Shown piece by piece: positions 46,796 to 59,058 of a stretch of DNA of 64,000 bases. The stretch's first letter is position 1. Every line of letters starts with the position of its first letter. Source of the stretch: Lunularia cruciata (taxonomy: Eukaryota > Streptophyta > Marchantiopsida > Lunulariales > Lunulariaceae). The notes under the pieces are model-generated. The model was not told the origin of the DNA. It did no database searches and saw nothing but the letters and a program-made list of their open reading frames with translations. The DNA lies in contig OX419756.1 of NCBI GenBank assembly GCA_948567375.1, forward strand, positions 59,782,333 to 59,846,332. The letters are read 5' to 3'. The position numbers and the translations under genes were made by a program.

Positions 46796-47870
46796 ATGGA
46801 TCCGTAGTTGGAATAGTTGGTGCAGGGAATGCAGGGGATGTTGAAAAAATTTCATGAGATTAAGATGACCATGGAGGCATTACAAAGTCAAGTACAGATC
46901 CTCAAAAATAATCAAGAAATGCAAGAAGAAGAGCCATCTCAAAACCCAATACTTGCTATTGAAGTACTTGGAGAGGCACTTGTGCCTACAAACCCAATCA
47001 ACGATGAAGCCACATTGCTACTCCGGATGAAGAAGACCTGCAACATCAAGCCTTACAAGGAGCAGCATATGATGGGAGTAGTGGAAAACTGGAGAATGAA
47101 TCGATATTTTTGATTAATTTCAACAAAGATCATTGAGTATGTTGTATGCATGTTTGCACGTGGGTACTTGACCAATAAAGCCCTCACATGGTACGATGCT
47201 TAGGAATGATCCATGTTGGTAGAGAGAAGGGAAGTCACATGGATAGCAAGAAGGATTGCTGAAGAATTTCCAATTGGTGGATTCCGTGCAGATGGCCCAA
47301 ATCCAACTATGGGGATTGCAACAAAAGAACAACATACAATAGTATGTGGAGATATTTTTGGATCTACAAGTTGCAATAACCAACATGAGTCCAGCAGAGG
47401 CTCTCGACAATTTCAAACAAGGGTTGAAGGAGCGGTTTTGCCAAGAAATCATGGTACAAAATCCTTGCACGGTATTTGAAGCCATTGCTTGTGCATTGAG
47501 AAAAGCAATTGGGTGAAGGTGAAGAATTAGTTCTACCTTAACATTATTTGGAAAAAATGTCACACATGGGTGGAACAGTACCAATGGAATTGGGTAACCT
47601 TTGGTTTGAAGACCGAGGAGCACGACCACTTCAAGGAGAGCGTGGATGGGTAGAAGAACAAAGAGATGGAGTCCAACAAGGAGAAGGAACTCAAGGAGAA
47701 GGACATCGTTGTTACAATTGTGGCTGTATTGGGCACATAACTGCCAATTGTTGTGCTCGTCTCCCTAAAGGCCCTTGGCCTTCATACAGACTATCTTTGA
47801 ACAACATGGAGAGATGCACTGAAGAGGAGGTGGTGGAAATCACTTCGGAGAACAAAGATTGCTAGTAAAT
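46796..47870 (+). pseudogene. gag of element C
   Basis: It starts at ATGGATCC with an early TAG. It then shows MTMEALQSQVQIL, EEEPSQNP, a capsid region LLLRMKKTCNIKPYKEQ and VVENWRMNRYF (to about 47113), ALTWYDA (about 47185), RQFQTRVEGAVLPRNHG and QNPCTVFEAIACAL-like residues in other frames, and the zinc knuckle CYNCGCIGHITANC (47710-47751; C-x2-C-x4-H-x4-C intact). Gag assembles the particle and binds RNA. At least four frameshifts or stops separate the pieces. Confidence 0.85.
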
Positions 47871-47929
47871 GTACCTCATAGCCTTACTAGCTCAATAAGG
47901 AAGCAAAGAAGAGAGGAAGGAAGAAGACG

Positions 47930-49800
47930 AGCACACAAAAGTCCCAAAAGGCAACCTCATTATTGATTTTTGTGAATGAAGTCCTAGAAGGCAATCAAGT
48001 GAGAGTATTAATAGATCCGGGAGCAATAGAGAATTTATTGTCTTACTTTGTTGCAATAAGATTGGGAATGGATCTAGAGAGAGATGAGAGAAAATAAGTA
48101 GAGTTACCTAATGGGAAAATAGAGAGGATTGAATCATTACCTAGACGGGTAACACTCTTTGTAGAAGAATATCAGGAAGGAATTGAGTGGCGAGTGATAT
48201 AATTAGCTTGTTATGATTGTAGGCATGCCATGGATGGAGCATTACAACCCTATGGTAGATTGGAGGAAGAAAGTAGTGAGAACTATCAATGGTCAATCAT
48301 TGGGATTAAAGAACAATCACATAGGCAAGAACTGCCTCTCTATGTTATAGGAACGATAACTATCTATAAGACCAATAGATGTTTCATGGGTCTAATAAGA
48401 GAAGTCCAGAGTGCACAACTGGATGGAAAAATTCCTGAGAAATTGAAGGATGTGGTGGATGGTTTCAAGATGTCTTTTGTGATGATCGACCCTCAGGATT
48501 ACCACCAAAAAGGAGAGTAGATCATAAAGTTGAGACACTCTCGGGGAAGATACCTCCTTGTAAGGCCCCATATTGCCTATCACCTCATGAGTTGGAGGAA
48601 TGTAAGACTCAAATTAAGGAGATTCTATAGAGGGTTCATCCAACCCAACGTATCACCATATGGGCTCTTATCTTGTTTGTGAAGAAGAAGGATGGTACAA
48701 TGCACATGTGCATTGACTATAGAGGTCTCAATCAACAAACAATGAAGAACAAATACCCCTTACCTTGCATGGATGACCTGTTTGATGAACCCATGGAGCA
48801 AGATACTAAACCAAATTGGACTTGTGGAGTAGTTGCAATCAAATCTGAATTGCAGAGGAGGATGTGTACAAAATTGCCTTTCAAACCAAGTATGGCCACT
48901 TCAAGTATCTCGTGATGCCTTTTGGCCTCACCAATGCACCTGCCACTTTCATGAGTCTAATGAATGACATATTTCATCAATATTTGGATAAGTTTGTTAT
49001 CATCTTCCTGGATGACATCTTAGTATACAGTAGCACAATGACGGAACACAAATATTATCTACAAGAAGTCCTCAAGATTCTAAGACAAAATCAATTGTAC
49101 ACCAAATCTCAAAAAGCAAGTTTGGCAAGTCTAAAGTAGACTACTTGGGTCATAGAGTAAGTGTAGAGGGCATTGAAGCATTGATAGATAAAATAGAGGT
49201 CATTCATAAATAAAGTGCCCCAAAAGATCAGACTCAACTCAAGAGCTTCTTGGGGTTGATGGGATTCTATCGATGATTTGTCAAGGACTTCTCCAAGGTT
49301 GCATAGCCTTTAGTGGCACTACTTGGCCAGGAGGGAAGAAGTGGACATGGAGAACTGCACAAGAGTTGGCCTTTCAAGAATTGAAGGCCGCCTTGCTACA
49401 TGCACCAATCTTGAAGTGGTATGACCCAAAACGTCCAATCAAGTTGGCTATAGATGTATCAACCGTACCAATTGGAGCAGTCCTACAACAAGAGTGGCAT
49501 GACGGATGACATCCAATTGCATATTTCTCTTGGAAGTTTTTATTGGTAGAGTGTAACTATCACACCACAAAATGAGAAGAGTTGACTATTGTCCTTACAA
49601 CCAAGCATTGGAAGCACTATATGGGCAAGAAGGTATTTGTAGTAGAGATAGACCACAAACCTCTAGTCTACCTGGAGACATAAAAAGATCTATCTTGTCA
49701 CTAGATTTGGTAGGTAGAGTGGCAACAACCCTTCAACATGACAATCACTTACATGGAAGGTAAGCAACTTGCAAATGCATTCACCCGCATGCCAATGGCA
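47930..49800 (+). pseudogene. Protease, reverse transcriptase and RNase H of element C
   Basis: Protease: VRVLIDPGAIENLLS (about 47998-48045). [22 protein letters not shown] (48673 on), [14 protein letters not shown], then a frameshifted stretch (48800-48860), [20 protein letters not shown], and the catalytic loop [11 protein letters not shown] with FLDD at 49005-49016. The connection includes LGLMGFYR (about 49255), and RNase H begins WYDPKRPIKLAIDVSTVPIG (49420 on), where the catalytic T-D-A-S reads I-D-V-S. The FLDD loop is intact but surrounding stops make the product non-functional. Confidence 0.88.
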
Positions 49801-51256
49801 AACACTTTGGTAGCAGAGGTTAAAATTTAACCCTGAATTCTGGCAAGAGATTCTGGCTACTACAAAAACTGATCCACAGATTGTAAGAGCGTAATCCAAA
49901 GGCATCACTAGCACCCAAGGACTCACCTTTTGTGATGGCAGATTATGGATCCGAATGTCCCAAAATTATGCACCACCATTCTAGTGGAATGTCATGATTT
50001 GGCCATTGCAGGTCATATTGGAGTGGACAAGACCTTGGAAGCAATCCAACACCATTACTATTGGCCCAAGATGAGCAATGATGTGATGTATTACATACAC
50101 AGATGCCTACTCTGTCAACAAAACAAAGCTTCTAATCAAGCTCCCGTAGGGCTCGTTCAACCTCTCCCCACTCTTACACAATGCTAGGAATAGGTGAGTA
50201 TGGATCTCATATGTGAATTACCCAACACCACCTCAAGGTTTGACTCCATCGTAGTCTTTGTGAACCGGCTCAGCAAAATTATTCATGTACGCCCTACCAC
50301 CAAGGATGTGACCACTCCACAACTAGCTCAATTATACTTAGATACAGTCTTCTCTCACCATGGCTTGTCTTGAGTACTCATCATCGATAGAGGCACTCAA
50401 TTCACCAGTTTGTTGTGGTGAACACTTTTTGGTTTCTTCAAAACCAAGTTGGCGGTATCCATAGCTTACTACCCACAAATAGAACAGGCTAATTGCACTA
50501 TTGAAGACATGCTGTGTGACTTCATCTTAGAAGAGCAAGAGAGATGGGACACCCTTGGTGGAATTTTCTTACAACAATTTGGTGAATGCATCCACCCGTG
50601 TGACTCTATTCTTCCTCATGTATGGTGAGCATCCCTTCACACCTTCTAGCTTAATGAAGATCCATCCGGTGGCTACCAAGGTTGATGCAGCCAGCACATT
50701 TGTTTCTCAAATCCAACAAGGTATGAAGAGCACCAAGCACAAATTGCAAATTATGCAAAATCAATAAAAGTAATATGCCAATGCACATTGTAGGCACATG
50801 GACTTCAGTGTTGGGGATCATGTGTGGTTGTCTACAACCAACCTCACCCTAGTTGGCCCTCATAAGCTCAAATCTCATTTTATTGGGCCTTTTTCTATTC
50901 TTCATCAAGTTAACATTGTGTACTATCACCTCAAGCTACCACCACACATGAAGATCCATCTAATGTTCCATGTTTCTCTACTATGCAAATATGCTCCCCA
51001 ATCGGGCTACTATAATTCCACACAAGAACTTTGACTTTGTTCAACACTCATTGATGGCATGGAGGAATATGAAGTGGAGTGTATCCTCAAAAAATGCATG
51101 TATGGTACTCGCCATCCACGGGTAGACTATTTGGTACAATGGAAAGGTTACCCATTCTATGAGGCAACCTGGGAGCCTACTGCCAATTTGACACATGCAC
51201 CGATGTTGGTACAAGCGTTTGAGCAACAACTACACAACAAGGACGTTGCATCTTAA
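49800..51256 (+). pseudogene. Integrase with C-terminal chromodomain of element C
   Basis: Zinc domain at 49945-50187: VECHDLAIAGHIGVDKT, YYWPKM, CLLCQQNK (H-H-C-C). Core: FDSIVVFVNRLSK (about 50250), VLIIDRGTQFTS (about 50375-50410), then IAYYPQIEQANCTIED carrying the Glu; the usual W-H-P-Q-T-D-G-Q-T-E is altered. It continues WVEFSYNN.VNAST, PF.LMYGEHP (50555-50767) and VGDHVWLST (50805). Chromodomain at 51059-51256: EEYEVECILKKC, VDYLVQWKGYPFYEATWEP, i.e. a complete aromatic cage framework. Chromodomains direct insertion to methylated histone H3. Three or more stops interrupt the integrase. Confidence 0.9.
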
Positions 51257-51269
51257 AACAAGGGAGGTT
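51256..51269 (+). promoter_or_regulatory. Polypurine tract of element C
   Basis: AAAACAAGGGAGG directly precedes the 3' LTR, the plus-strand primer site. Confidence 0.8.
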
Positions 51270-52016
51270 TGTGATACCAAGAGCTAGCCATATGATCCGA
51301 TGTGAAATTTGGTTTGGTAACATCTGGAATGATGTTATACATGATGGAAAAAATAGATTAGATAGAACTATCACCAAAAGAGTTCTTCTACTAATAGGGT
51401 AGAAACCAAAATAGACTTGAAAACCTTAAAACCAATAGCTAGATATATGATTTAAAGATGAGAATTAGTTTGGTAACATCTAGAAGGATAGTCCATCATG
51501 TTACATATGATGGAATTATTAGAATAGAAAGAGGTAGCACCAAAAGGGGACTTTTACTAATAGAGTAGGAGCCAAAATATACCTAAAATCTTTGAAGGTA
51601 ATTTTGGAAGCTTGAACAGATAAATTAGGTCTCAAAAATATGTGGTTCCTCCCCCCAACAAAGGTAAGGCTAGCCTTCCCTCCTTCCTAGTTTATCTCAT
51701 CAAGAGCTTTCCAATGGTACCTCACTCACGTGGTTCGGAGATTCCTACAAGAAGATTCTCTAAAAGATTCCATCTAATCAAAGCTTCTTTGACCAACCAG
51801 ATAGGATCAAGACCGACGTGTCACACATCTAAGTAGGTAATCCAAGGGTGGAGCTTGCTAACATGTCACCTATCTATGTGCCTAATCTTATGGTGGAGCT
51901 TCCCTAGAGGAGATCTTCTTTGTCTATATAATAAAGAGAAGGTCCTCCTTTGGAGCATTGGATGCTTGAGTGTGAAATCCGTGTTTATTCTCTTCTTTTG
52001 ACCTTATAGTATTACA
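51270..52016 (+). repeat. 3' LTR of element C
   Basis: It starts TGTGATACCAAGAG and ends GTATTACA. A TATA box TATATAAT is at 51925-51932. Confidence 0.93.
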
Positions 52017-52336
52017 CAAATAAACCTTGTCTTTCATATTTTGAAGTTGAACCCTTTATCTCTAATCTATCTTCCTTTTCCTCTCATGTCCAACTCTTGG
52101 TACCTCTTGTCCCTATTAATGATTTTGAGGAGTATGAAGTTGATTGTATCCTTGCACATCCCCACATTAAACATGGTTGTCAATAAGATATGGAGCACAA
52201 AGTCCTTTGCAAAGGTTATCTTCTTCATGATGTCATTTGGGAATCTCTTTCTCATCTCCAGAATGCACAAATGGCCATCTAGGAGTTTGAAACTTCCATG
52301 GTGACGAGGACGTCACCAACTAGCGGTGGGGGAATA
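52017..52336 (+). pseudogene. Chromodomain end of element G pol, and polypurine tract
   Basis: This resumes the reading interrupted at 45457. NDFEEYEVDCILAHPHIKHG, then a stop, then GYLLHDVIWESLSHLQNAQ is a degraded chromodomain (Y-E-V-D..I, W-K-G-Y, W-E). The final codons reach 52310 and a purine-rich GCGGTGGGGGAATA precedes the LTR. Confidence 0.8.
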
Positions 52337-52815
52337 TGTAACAATATGGAGTTTACATATGAGTTAGTCAAGACTTATGAAGTAGAAAATATACCAAGTT
52401 AGCCAAAAATTATAAAAATATTCTAGAAATATCTAGGAAGCTACTTGGTACCTTTCAAGTATTGGGTAATGTGCATGCCAAGTGGTGGTTTCTAGGAGAA
52501 AGCTTCTTGGCTAGCTTATCATGCCAAGAACAAAGATTCTAAAGGGCAGTTTCTTGACTACCTTAACTTGGATACCAAGTAGGTGGCTTCCAGAAGGAAG
52601 TTTCTCAAGAAGCATCTTGGTTAGCTTGGCTTGCACTCTAAGAAAGTGACTTGTAAGAAAATTCCTAAGAAGCTTCTTAAGAGCCTTGTATGTTCCCTAT
52701 AAATACCACAGCCCAAGTTCATGCTAGGCATTTGGAGCTTTGCTCGTTCAAGAGTCCCAATGTGATCTTTCACTTTGATATTCCATTCTCCTATTTCTCT
52801 CCTCAATCTTTTACA
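52337..52815 (+). repeat. 3' LTR of element G with HSE-like cluster
   Basis: Starts TGTAACAATATGGAGTTTA and ends TTTTACA. GAAgcTTC at 52669-52676 is followed 22 bases later by TATAAATA (52698-52705), the same spacing as in the 5' LTR; TTCcaGAA and GAAgtTTC modules lie near 52588-52606. Confidence 0.88.
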
Positions 52816-55800
52816 TTTCTTGTATATAGATTTGCTTTCACCCATAAGAGCAATATGAGCAAGAAATTCCCTTTCTAAGTTTTCTTTAACCAATATTCAT
52901 TTGCATATAAAAGCTACTATTGTAAAATGCTAACATTCTCTTTGTAACAACTAATATAAACTTAGCTTGGTTGTAAATCCTCCACCCTAGACATGTAAAT
53001 CTTGATCTTCATATTCAAACTAATATGATATGACCTAAGACTGTCTTTAACTTACTAGTTAGGATGGAAATTATAATCATTTCTACTATAAAGTATCTTA
53101 ACTTAGTAAACATATTATTTAGAAAAATAACTATAGCATATCAAAGATCTACAGACGATATTTTCCTCTTACTTATCTCTCTCAAAAGAGGTGCTTCCCA
53201 TGAACTCATCATATATTGGTCAGCATATTCTAATCATTAAAAATTATAAAAAAGAGAATCTACAAGAGTAGAAGTAGTAAGTACAAAAATTATCACATTT
53301 TTCTTGATCTTATTGGACTGTATTTTGATATGCTTGTATCCACTTGGGTATATATTTTTCAATGCTAGAGTTGGTATTTGCTAGGTTTGTAGGCTAATGA
53401 TTGATATTTAGTGATGTTTATGGTTTTTTGTTGACAAGTGTTGCAAAAATTTCAAATCCCAAAATCCATATATACTTGAAATCATTAGGATCTTTTATTG
53501 TCTTTTAAGACATTAACAACTTGAAATTATAAAATAAATTAAGATAAATTCAAAGAAATTTCACTAAATTGAGAGTAGAATATCCAACATTGGAGGATGT
53601 ACATACTCAATTATAGTGGTAAACTTGAGGGCCATGGTATCCAAATCATACTCTTTAATCTCATTTTTGCTCTCTTTTAATATTGTTTTTATCTAGACAA
53701 CCACACTTGATGTATGTCATTTAATTAATGATCAAAGAATGCCATGTTAACTTAGATGCTCCCTTTGTCTCTTGCAAGTTTTTTGGATGTGTTCTAAAAT
53801 CTGCCTTATCTATAATAAAATATACTCTTAAATTATTTCTATCATAAATGAATGATTAACAAATGAGAAATAGAAATTAAAGTATAGACAAAATCTCTCT
53901 CTTTTAGTGTTTTGTGTTCCACAAAGGTAATATAAAAGTGAAAGTCCATTTTCTATTAAAAAATTCTCATAAATTTTACCTTTAAGAAGCCCTTATAACC
54001 CAATTACATCATAGTGAATACATGGATTGGCATCCATCTTTCAAACTTTATATTTATAAAATATTATATACATTGGAAATTCTAATGAAGACCATATCAT
54101 AATTACAAATTCACAAAAAAAACTCACATGGTATATAAGATTACTTGAAAGAACATAACAAATTACACATAAGATATAATTCAAATCACCAAGCAAGTAT
54201 AGATTTACTTCAAAATATCATCTTATTTATTTTATTTCACCTTCAATAAGATTGATCATTTCACTATACCCATGGTAGTACCCCAATAGAATTTAAAGGC
54301 ATCAAAAATGTTTTAGATAAAATTTTGAAAATAAATAATGAATAATCTTTTAGAATCTTAACTTCAACAAACTGAATTATCACACCTTAACATCATGAAT
54401 CACTTGAAAAATTACTATTAAATGTCAGTTCATACTAAAATAAATTATTGTGTTCATAGAATTTGTTCAAAGACAAGAAAATAGATTCTTTCACTATTCA
54501 CATACATGTAGTAGAAATCCTCAATTCATACTTTCTAAGTTGTGTTATATGGCATCTTCTTGAAGAATCTCCATAAATTAGAACCCCTAATTCTACATGT
54601 ATCATATGTACTAACACTGTACTTATTAAAGACCAATCCTAATTGAATACATATGAGGAATATTCTCCTTAACTATAAGATTTCATTCAATAAGATCCAC
54701 TAAAACAATCAAGAATTTAGCATCCATCCTCATGAGTAATCTAAAACTGTTCCAAGTTCAAACCTTGGATATAGTTTTTCATAGATTTGCTACTACTTGA
54801 AAAAATAGATTTCTTTCAATTAAAAAGCCTTTATCAGTCATTCTATGATCACTACAACCAAAAAAATCTAATATTATTCTTTGCGTCTTCTTTTATTCTT
54901 TACCTATTTCATTCAATCAAGAAGTCTAATGTATTAATAAATAGATTATTCTCAAACTATAATAAGGTAAGAGATGATAATTGAGTGCTCAACTAAGTTT
55001 TTTTCCTAGATAGCAAATTAGTTGAGTTTTCTAAGGATACCACATACTTTATACTGTTTTTTGGAACCATTAATTATGTTAGAGATTCCTCATTACAAAT
55101 TTTCTTCATGGACCAAGACTCTAAACTACCATATTTTCCTTGCATCTTTATTTCTCAATTCTGGCCAACTTTGATGGTTTCATAATGATTAAAGTTCTCA
55201 TTAAGATGCAAGGAAAATGCAAGGAAGATATTGCAGTTTAGAGTCTCAGTCCATTAAGAAAATTTATAATGAGGAATCTGATGAATATTATGAGAACTTA
55301 TTTTGGAACATTATGAGTTCTCATAATGTTCTCATAGCCCTAAACTTAATTCTTGAAGAGGGGATAGGAAGAATTTGATCAATCTTGAATAGAAAAGTAG
55401 AAGAGAGTGAAAAGTATGCCTAGAAAACAAGAAGCCAAGAAAGCCAAAACAAAGGAAATATATATTTTGACAAGTGAACATTACTTCTAGTTCAAATTTC
55501 AAATGTTATCTCCTGATACTGCAAATAAATTTGTGAATGACCTTGTGGTCATCAGTATATTTCATTTAAATGAATTTTGGATAAAAAATATGCATAACAT
55601 GCTATTAGTAGCATCCAACCTTTTCAAGATTCTATAGGTATTTGTAAAATTGAAACCTTTAGATGTTTTTCTTTATGAGCCATGGAATGATTGCCACTAC
55701 CTGGATACACATGCCATGGTTTGTAGTCCATTTATCAAAATGCATTAGTTTTAAACCACTCCAACTCAGGTTAGTTTAAGGTCCAATCCATGTCTAGATT

Positions 55801-56307
55801 TGAACTTTTGATTATGCCACTCTTGGTGTGTTTTTGTGTGTGTGAGTCTCTTTGCTGCACACTCTAAGTAGCTGTCAAACACCAATGTTCCCCCTACCAT
55901 GGTCACTAATTGAAGCCAACCACACTTATTTGTAACCAAGAAAAATGTCACCTTTGAATTCCATAGTTTGATTCCTTTTCATGATAACACTATAGTTTTA
56001 AACAGTGTCACCTAGGTTAGTTTAAACTTTGGTCGTGGCACAAACAACTTTGCTTTCTCTTTGTTTCACACTTGACTTATTATCCTCAACCATCATCACT
56101 TTTCTCTCCCTTGGCTTAATTTTTTTCTTCATTTCACTCCTCACTTATCATCCTCAACCATTGCTCCTCCTTCCCATGGTTTAGATTTTTCTTTGTTTTA
56201 CACTTGATTCATTATTCTCAAGCATCATTGCTCCTTCTTCCCATGTTCACAAATGTTGAGCATCAAAGTGGAAGCAATTTTACATATTTTCAACAAAGCA
56301 AAACTAT
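52816..56307. other. AT-rich non-coding DNA
   Basis: No coding frame is supportable. It contains a long inverted repeat at 55083-55279 and a CT-rich imperfect tandem repeat (CACTT..TCATTATCCTCAACCATCAT-like units) at about 56060-56240. Otherwise nothing is recognisable. Confidence 0.5.
55083..55279. repeat. ~70-bp inverted repeat (foldback/MITE-like)
   Basis: The left arm 55083-55148 and right arm about 55205-55279 are reverse complements with a few mismatches: AGATTCCTCATTA, AAATTTTCTT, AGACTCTAAACT and TTCCTTGCAT all recur inverted. About 50 bp lie between. No target duplication is evident. Confidence 0.9.
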
Positions 56308-56718
56308 TGAAAATTATCATAAATATTTATGCAAATTTTTACAACATATACAACAGACAAGGAATTCAAAAAGGTATACAAACCATTTTTGCTTATTTTC
56401 CCTTGTTGCAAATCTAGTTGCATGAATGGGATGCTACAAGCTAGTATCCATGTTCTAAGTTAATGAAAAACTTGGTTGTGTTTCTTGGCCTTGCTTCTCC
56501 ATATTGTTGCTCACACATCCCATTGCTCAAGCTGCTTGACTATTATGTCAACATCTTAATGGAATGAACAACATGATCTCTCAAAGGTAAGACCTAAATA
56601 CTCTACTTCTAACTTATGCCCCCGCTAGATGCTAGGTGCTATGTCAAACCCTAACACCTATTGTATAGGTAAATGCTATATCAATGCCACATGTACTACC
56701 ATCTGAAATGTTCTTTCA
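56308..56718 (-). repeat. 3' LTR of Copia element H
   Basis: Homologous to 60601-61020: shared GCAAATCTAGTTGCATGAA, AATGAAAAACTTGGTT, CACATGTACTACCAT in plus orientation. Confidence 0.9.
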
Positions 56719-57980
56719 ACACTCCCTCTCATTGAAGAAACTAGTGTACTCCAATCAAATTTCTAAACTTACAAAACTTATCTCTTGGTAAATTTAGACA
56801 AATATATGCAATTTGATTGTTGGTGTTGATGTAGCTAAAACATATTTCCTACTTCTCTTGCTACTCTCTCACATATTGATATTGGATCTCTATGTGCTTG
56901 GTTCTCTTATAGAACTCTAGGTTATACACCTGCTTGATAACAATTTGATTTTTGTTGTACATTTGAGTTGGACTATCTTGTAGTACCACCTTGAGTGACC
57001 TATGGAACTATATTGCTTCTTTGGCAATTGAACATGCTATTATGTCCTTTGGTTTTGTAGTAGAAATGACAATGCATTGTTGTTGTTGCCTACTCCAAGC
57101 TAGCGGTCATCCATTCCTCATGAATATGAAATCACTAAGCAAATTTCTATTATCTAGATCTAAGTTTCTCATAAAATCAGCATCACAATATCCAAGTAGT
57201 GTATTACTAATATCAAAACCTCCACTAAATTGTAATACGTAATCCAAAGTACCTGTAAGGTACTTGAAAATTCTTTTTTGCAGCTTTTTTGTGTTGAGAT
57301 GAAGGATTAGAACTGGACTTTGCTATTATGCTACTAACATAAGCTATGTCAAGTGTTCTACCTATCATAATATACATTAGACATCCTATTGCTTCTTGGT
57401 AGGGTGCTCTAAATGGTTCACTATCTTCCATTTGTAATCTAGAATCGGGATGAAGAGAAGTAGCATCCAGATATGCATCTCCAAGATTACATTGATTTAT
57501 AATTAAATTTAATTATCTTTCTTGAGTCAATCCAATTTTGAGTTTTTCTATGTTAAAAATAATCTAAAGTCATACATAGCATTCTGCTTCTCCTTGTGGA
57601 ACTTCAAACTTTCTACCAAAGTGATCTAACATGGTAGCAATGTGGGATTTATCTCTCCCACAAATCAGTCCTTTGTCTACAAATATAGTGGGGATTACCC
57701 CATATCCACAATACATACAAGGTTCAGAAAGTCATGCTTGCAACCCATAATACAATAGGAAGTCATCAAACTTTTGGTTCCAATTCCTTGAGGCTTGCTT
57801 TAAGCCTCAAGGAATTCAACAATTTCCAAATGCTCTTCTCCTTTCCACCTTCTATGTATCCTTGTGGCTACTCCATGTAAATTTCCTAATGCAAATCTTC
57901 ATCAAGGAAAGATGTCTTGATGTCAAATGGGACTATCTCCATCTCTTCTACAAGTCTTTGTGGTGGTCTTCTCATTCTCC
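56719..57980 (-). pseudogene. Copia reverse transcriptase and RNase H region
   Basis: Read leftwards: FDIKTSFLDEDLH then EIYMEQPQGYIEGG (about 57915-57825), the RT fingers segment; TIFVDKGLICGRDKSH (about 57695-57645), the Copia active-site loop with the second Asp of V-D-D replaced by Lys; GRKFEVPQGEAECYV; then PYQEAIGCLMYIMIGRTLDIAY (57400 on), the end of RT and start of the RNase H connection. A stop ends the clear part at 57225. The Asp to Lys change alone would kill the polymerase. Confidence 0.87.
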
Positions 57981-58227
57981 CATTCCTACAATTTTCTCCA
58001 TCTTGAATTGTTGAAATTGAGCTTATTTCCGCATCAGGTTTCTTGATTGCAATGACTTTATTCTTGAAGTGGACAGATGCTAGTCTCACTTCATGATTCT
58101 TTGGTAGCCTACTTTGTAGCCTCCTTAGAAGCTTGTGGAAACTATCTATCAACTTCTATTCCATCAATGATCATTCTAGCATTGGCTTGCTCTTCATCTT
58201 TCTCTTGAAGACAATCTATGTCTAAGC

Positions 58228-58572
58228 TCAACTTCTATAACCATAGATGATCAAATGGCTCCGCCCTAAACAAGAAGTCCCTACTTTCACATATCTTGTT
58301 CTTTTTTTGATCCCAAAATCTGAAGGATTTGGATTGTGTACTATATCCAATAAAATATATCTCTTGTCCCTCTCGATCAAACTTCTCCTCCTTGGTATGG
58401 GCACAAAGACTAAGCAACCAAAAGTTCTCAAATGTGCAACTGTTGGTTTTGTTCCATGCCAAAGCTCATAAGGAGTTTTCTTTAAAACTCTACTAAAAAC
58501 TCTGTTCAAAACAGTTTCTTGATCTTCATTCCACACTGACTTTCTATATATATGTGAAGTTATTTGAAGCAA
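58228..58572 (-). pseudogene. Copia integrase C-terminal part
   Basis: LKKTPYELWHGTKPTVAHLR, then FGCLVF.P (the Copia GKR/TPYE-W-GKKP-x4-LR-FG landmark), then in an overlapping frame FIGYSTQSKSFRFWDQKKNK and RAEPFDHLWL. The two frames overlap because of a one-base shift near 58400-58440. The upstream catalytic core is displaced by the insertion at 58573-59040. Confidence 0.88.
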
Positions 58573-59040
58573 GAGAGAGATTTTGACTCTTAAAAATAAA
58601 CAAATCTAAAACTATTAGTATCAATGTTAGATAGGGTTCAACGTTAGAAAGGGTCAACCCAAATAGAACCCTGAAATATTCATCATGTGTCTTGTGCTTA
58701 CACCATGTCAAAGTTAACAAGGAATATCACATAGAAGCTGGATCATAACAATTACTTGACTCAATAAATGCTAGATTTATTAGGACATTTACAAAGTTAT
58801 TAAAATGGATTCTTGCATGCTATTTAGGCACAATTTTAAGTTAATGACTTATTATATGATATTAAATAAAATGCCTTGGTTAATAAGCAGCATAAATGGA
58901 CCAAAAATATAATTTTGGAAGTATTCTCCAACTTTGTACTTTCCTCTACTATTGTTGGATTTTGCAAAAGGTAATCTATGCTACTTTCTCAGAGACATTC
59001 ATCATAGTAGAAATAATTTTGATTACCCATTCTCTTTTGG
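58573..59040. repeat. Foreign segment inside Copia integrase; repeat R copy 1
   Basis: It interrupts the integrase between the pre-integrase domain and TPYELWHG. 58653-58895 is nearly identical to 61446-61687 in the same orientation (shared ATTCATCATGTGTCTTGTGC, AAGGAATATCACATAGAAGC, TAATAAGCAGCATA). No coding content is clear. Confidence 0.8.
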
Positions 59041-59058
59041 TTTCAAACATAGACCTTC

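Larger units (their letters stand above)
45458..52016 (+). mobile_element. Ty3/Gypsy chromovirus C, complete in structure, nested in element G
   Basis: A full 6.56-kb element: LTR (45458-46196), PBS, leader ORF, gag, protease, RT, RNase H, integrase, chromodomain, polypurine tract, LTR (51270-52016). It lies inside the integrase-chromodomain region of element G. The bases next to it, AAAAT on the left (45453-45457) and CAAAT on the right (52017-52021), are a plausible 5-bp target duplication with one mismatch. It is the same family as element B and the solo LTR at 62.0 kb. Confidence 0.95.
40757..52815 (+). mobile_element. Ty3/Gypsy chromovirus G, split by nested element C
   Basis: LTRs at 40757-41249 and 52337-52815 share their start (TGTAACAATATGGAGTTTA), the ATTGGGTAATRTGCAT block, TATA region and end. 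Between them in order: PBS, gag, protease, RT, RNase H, integrase, then after the insertion of element C the chromodomain, polypurine tract and LTR. Without element C it would be about 5.5 kb, a normal chromovirus length. All frames are broken. Confidence 0.92.
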
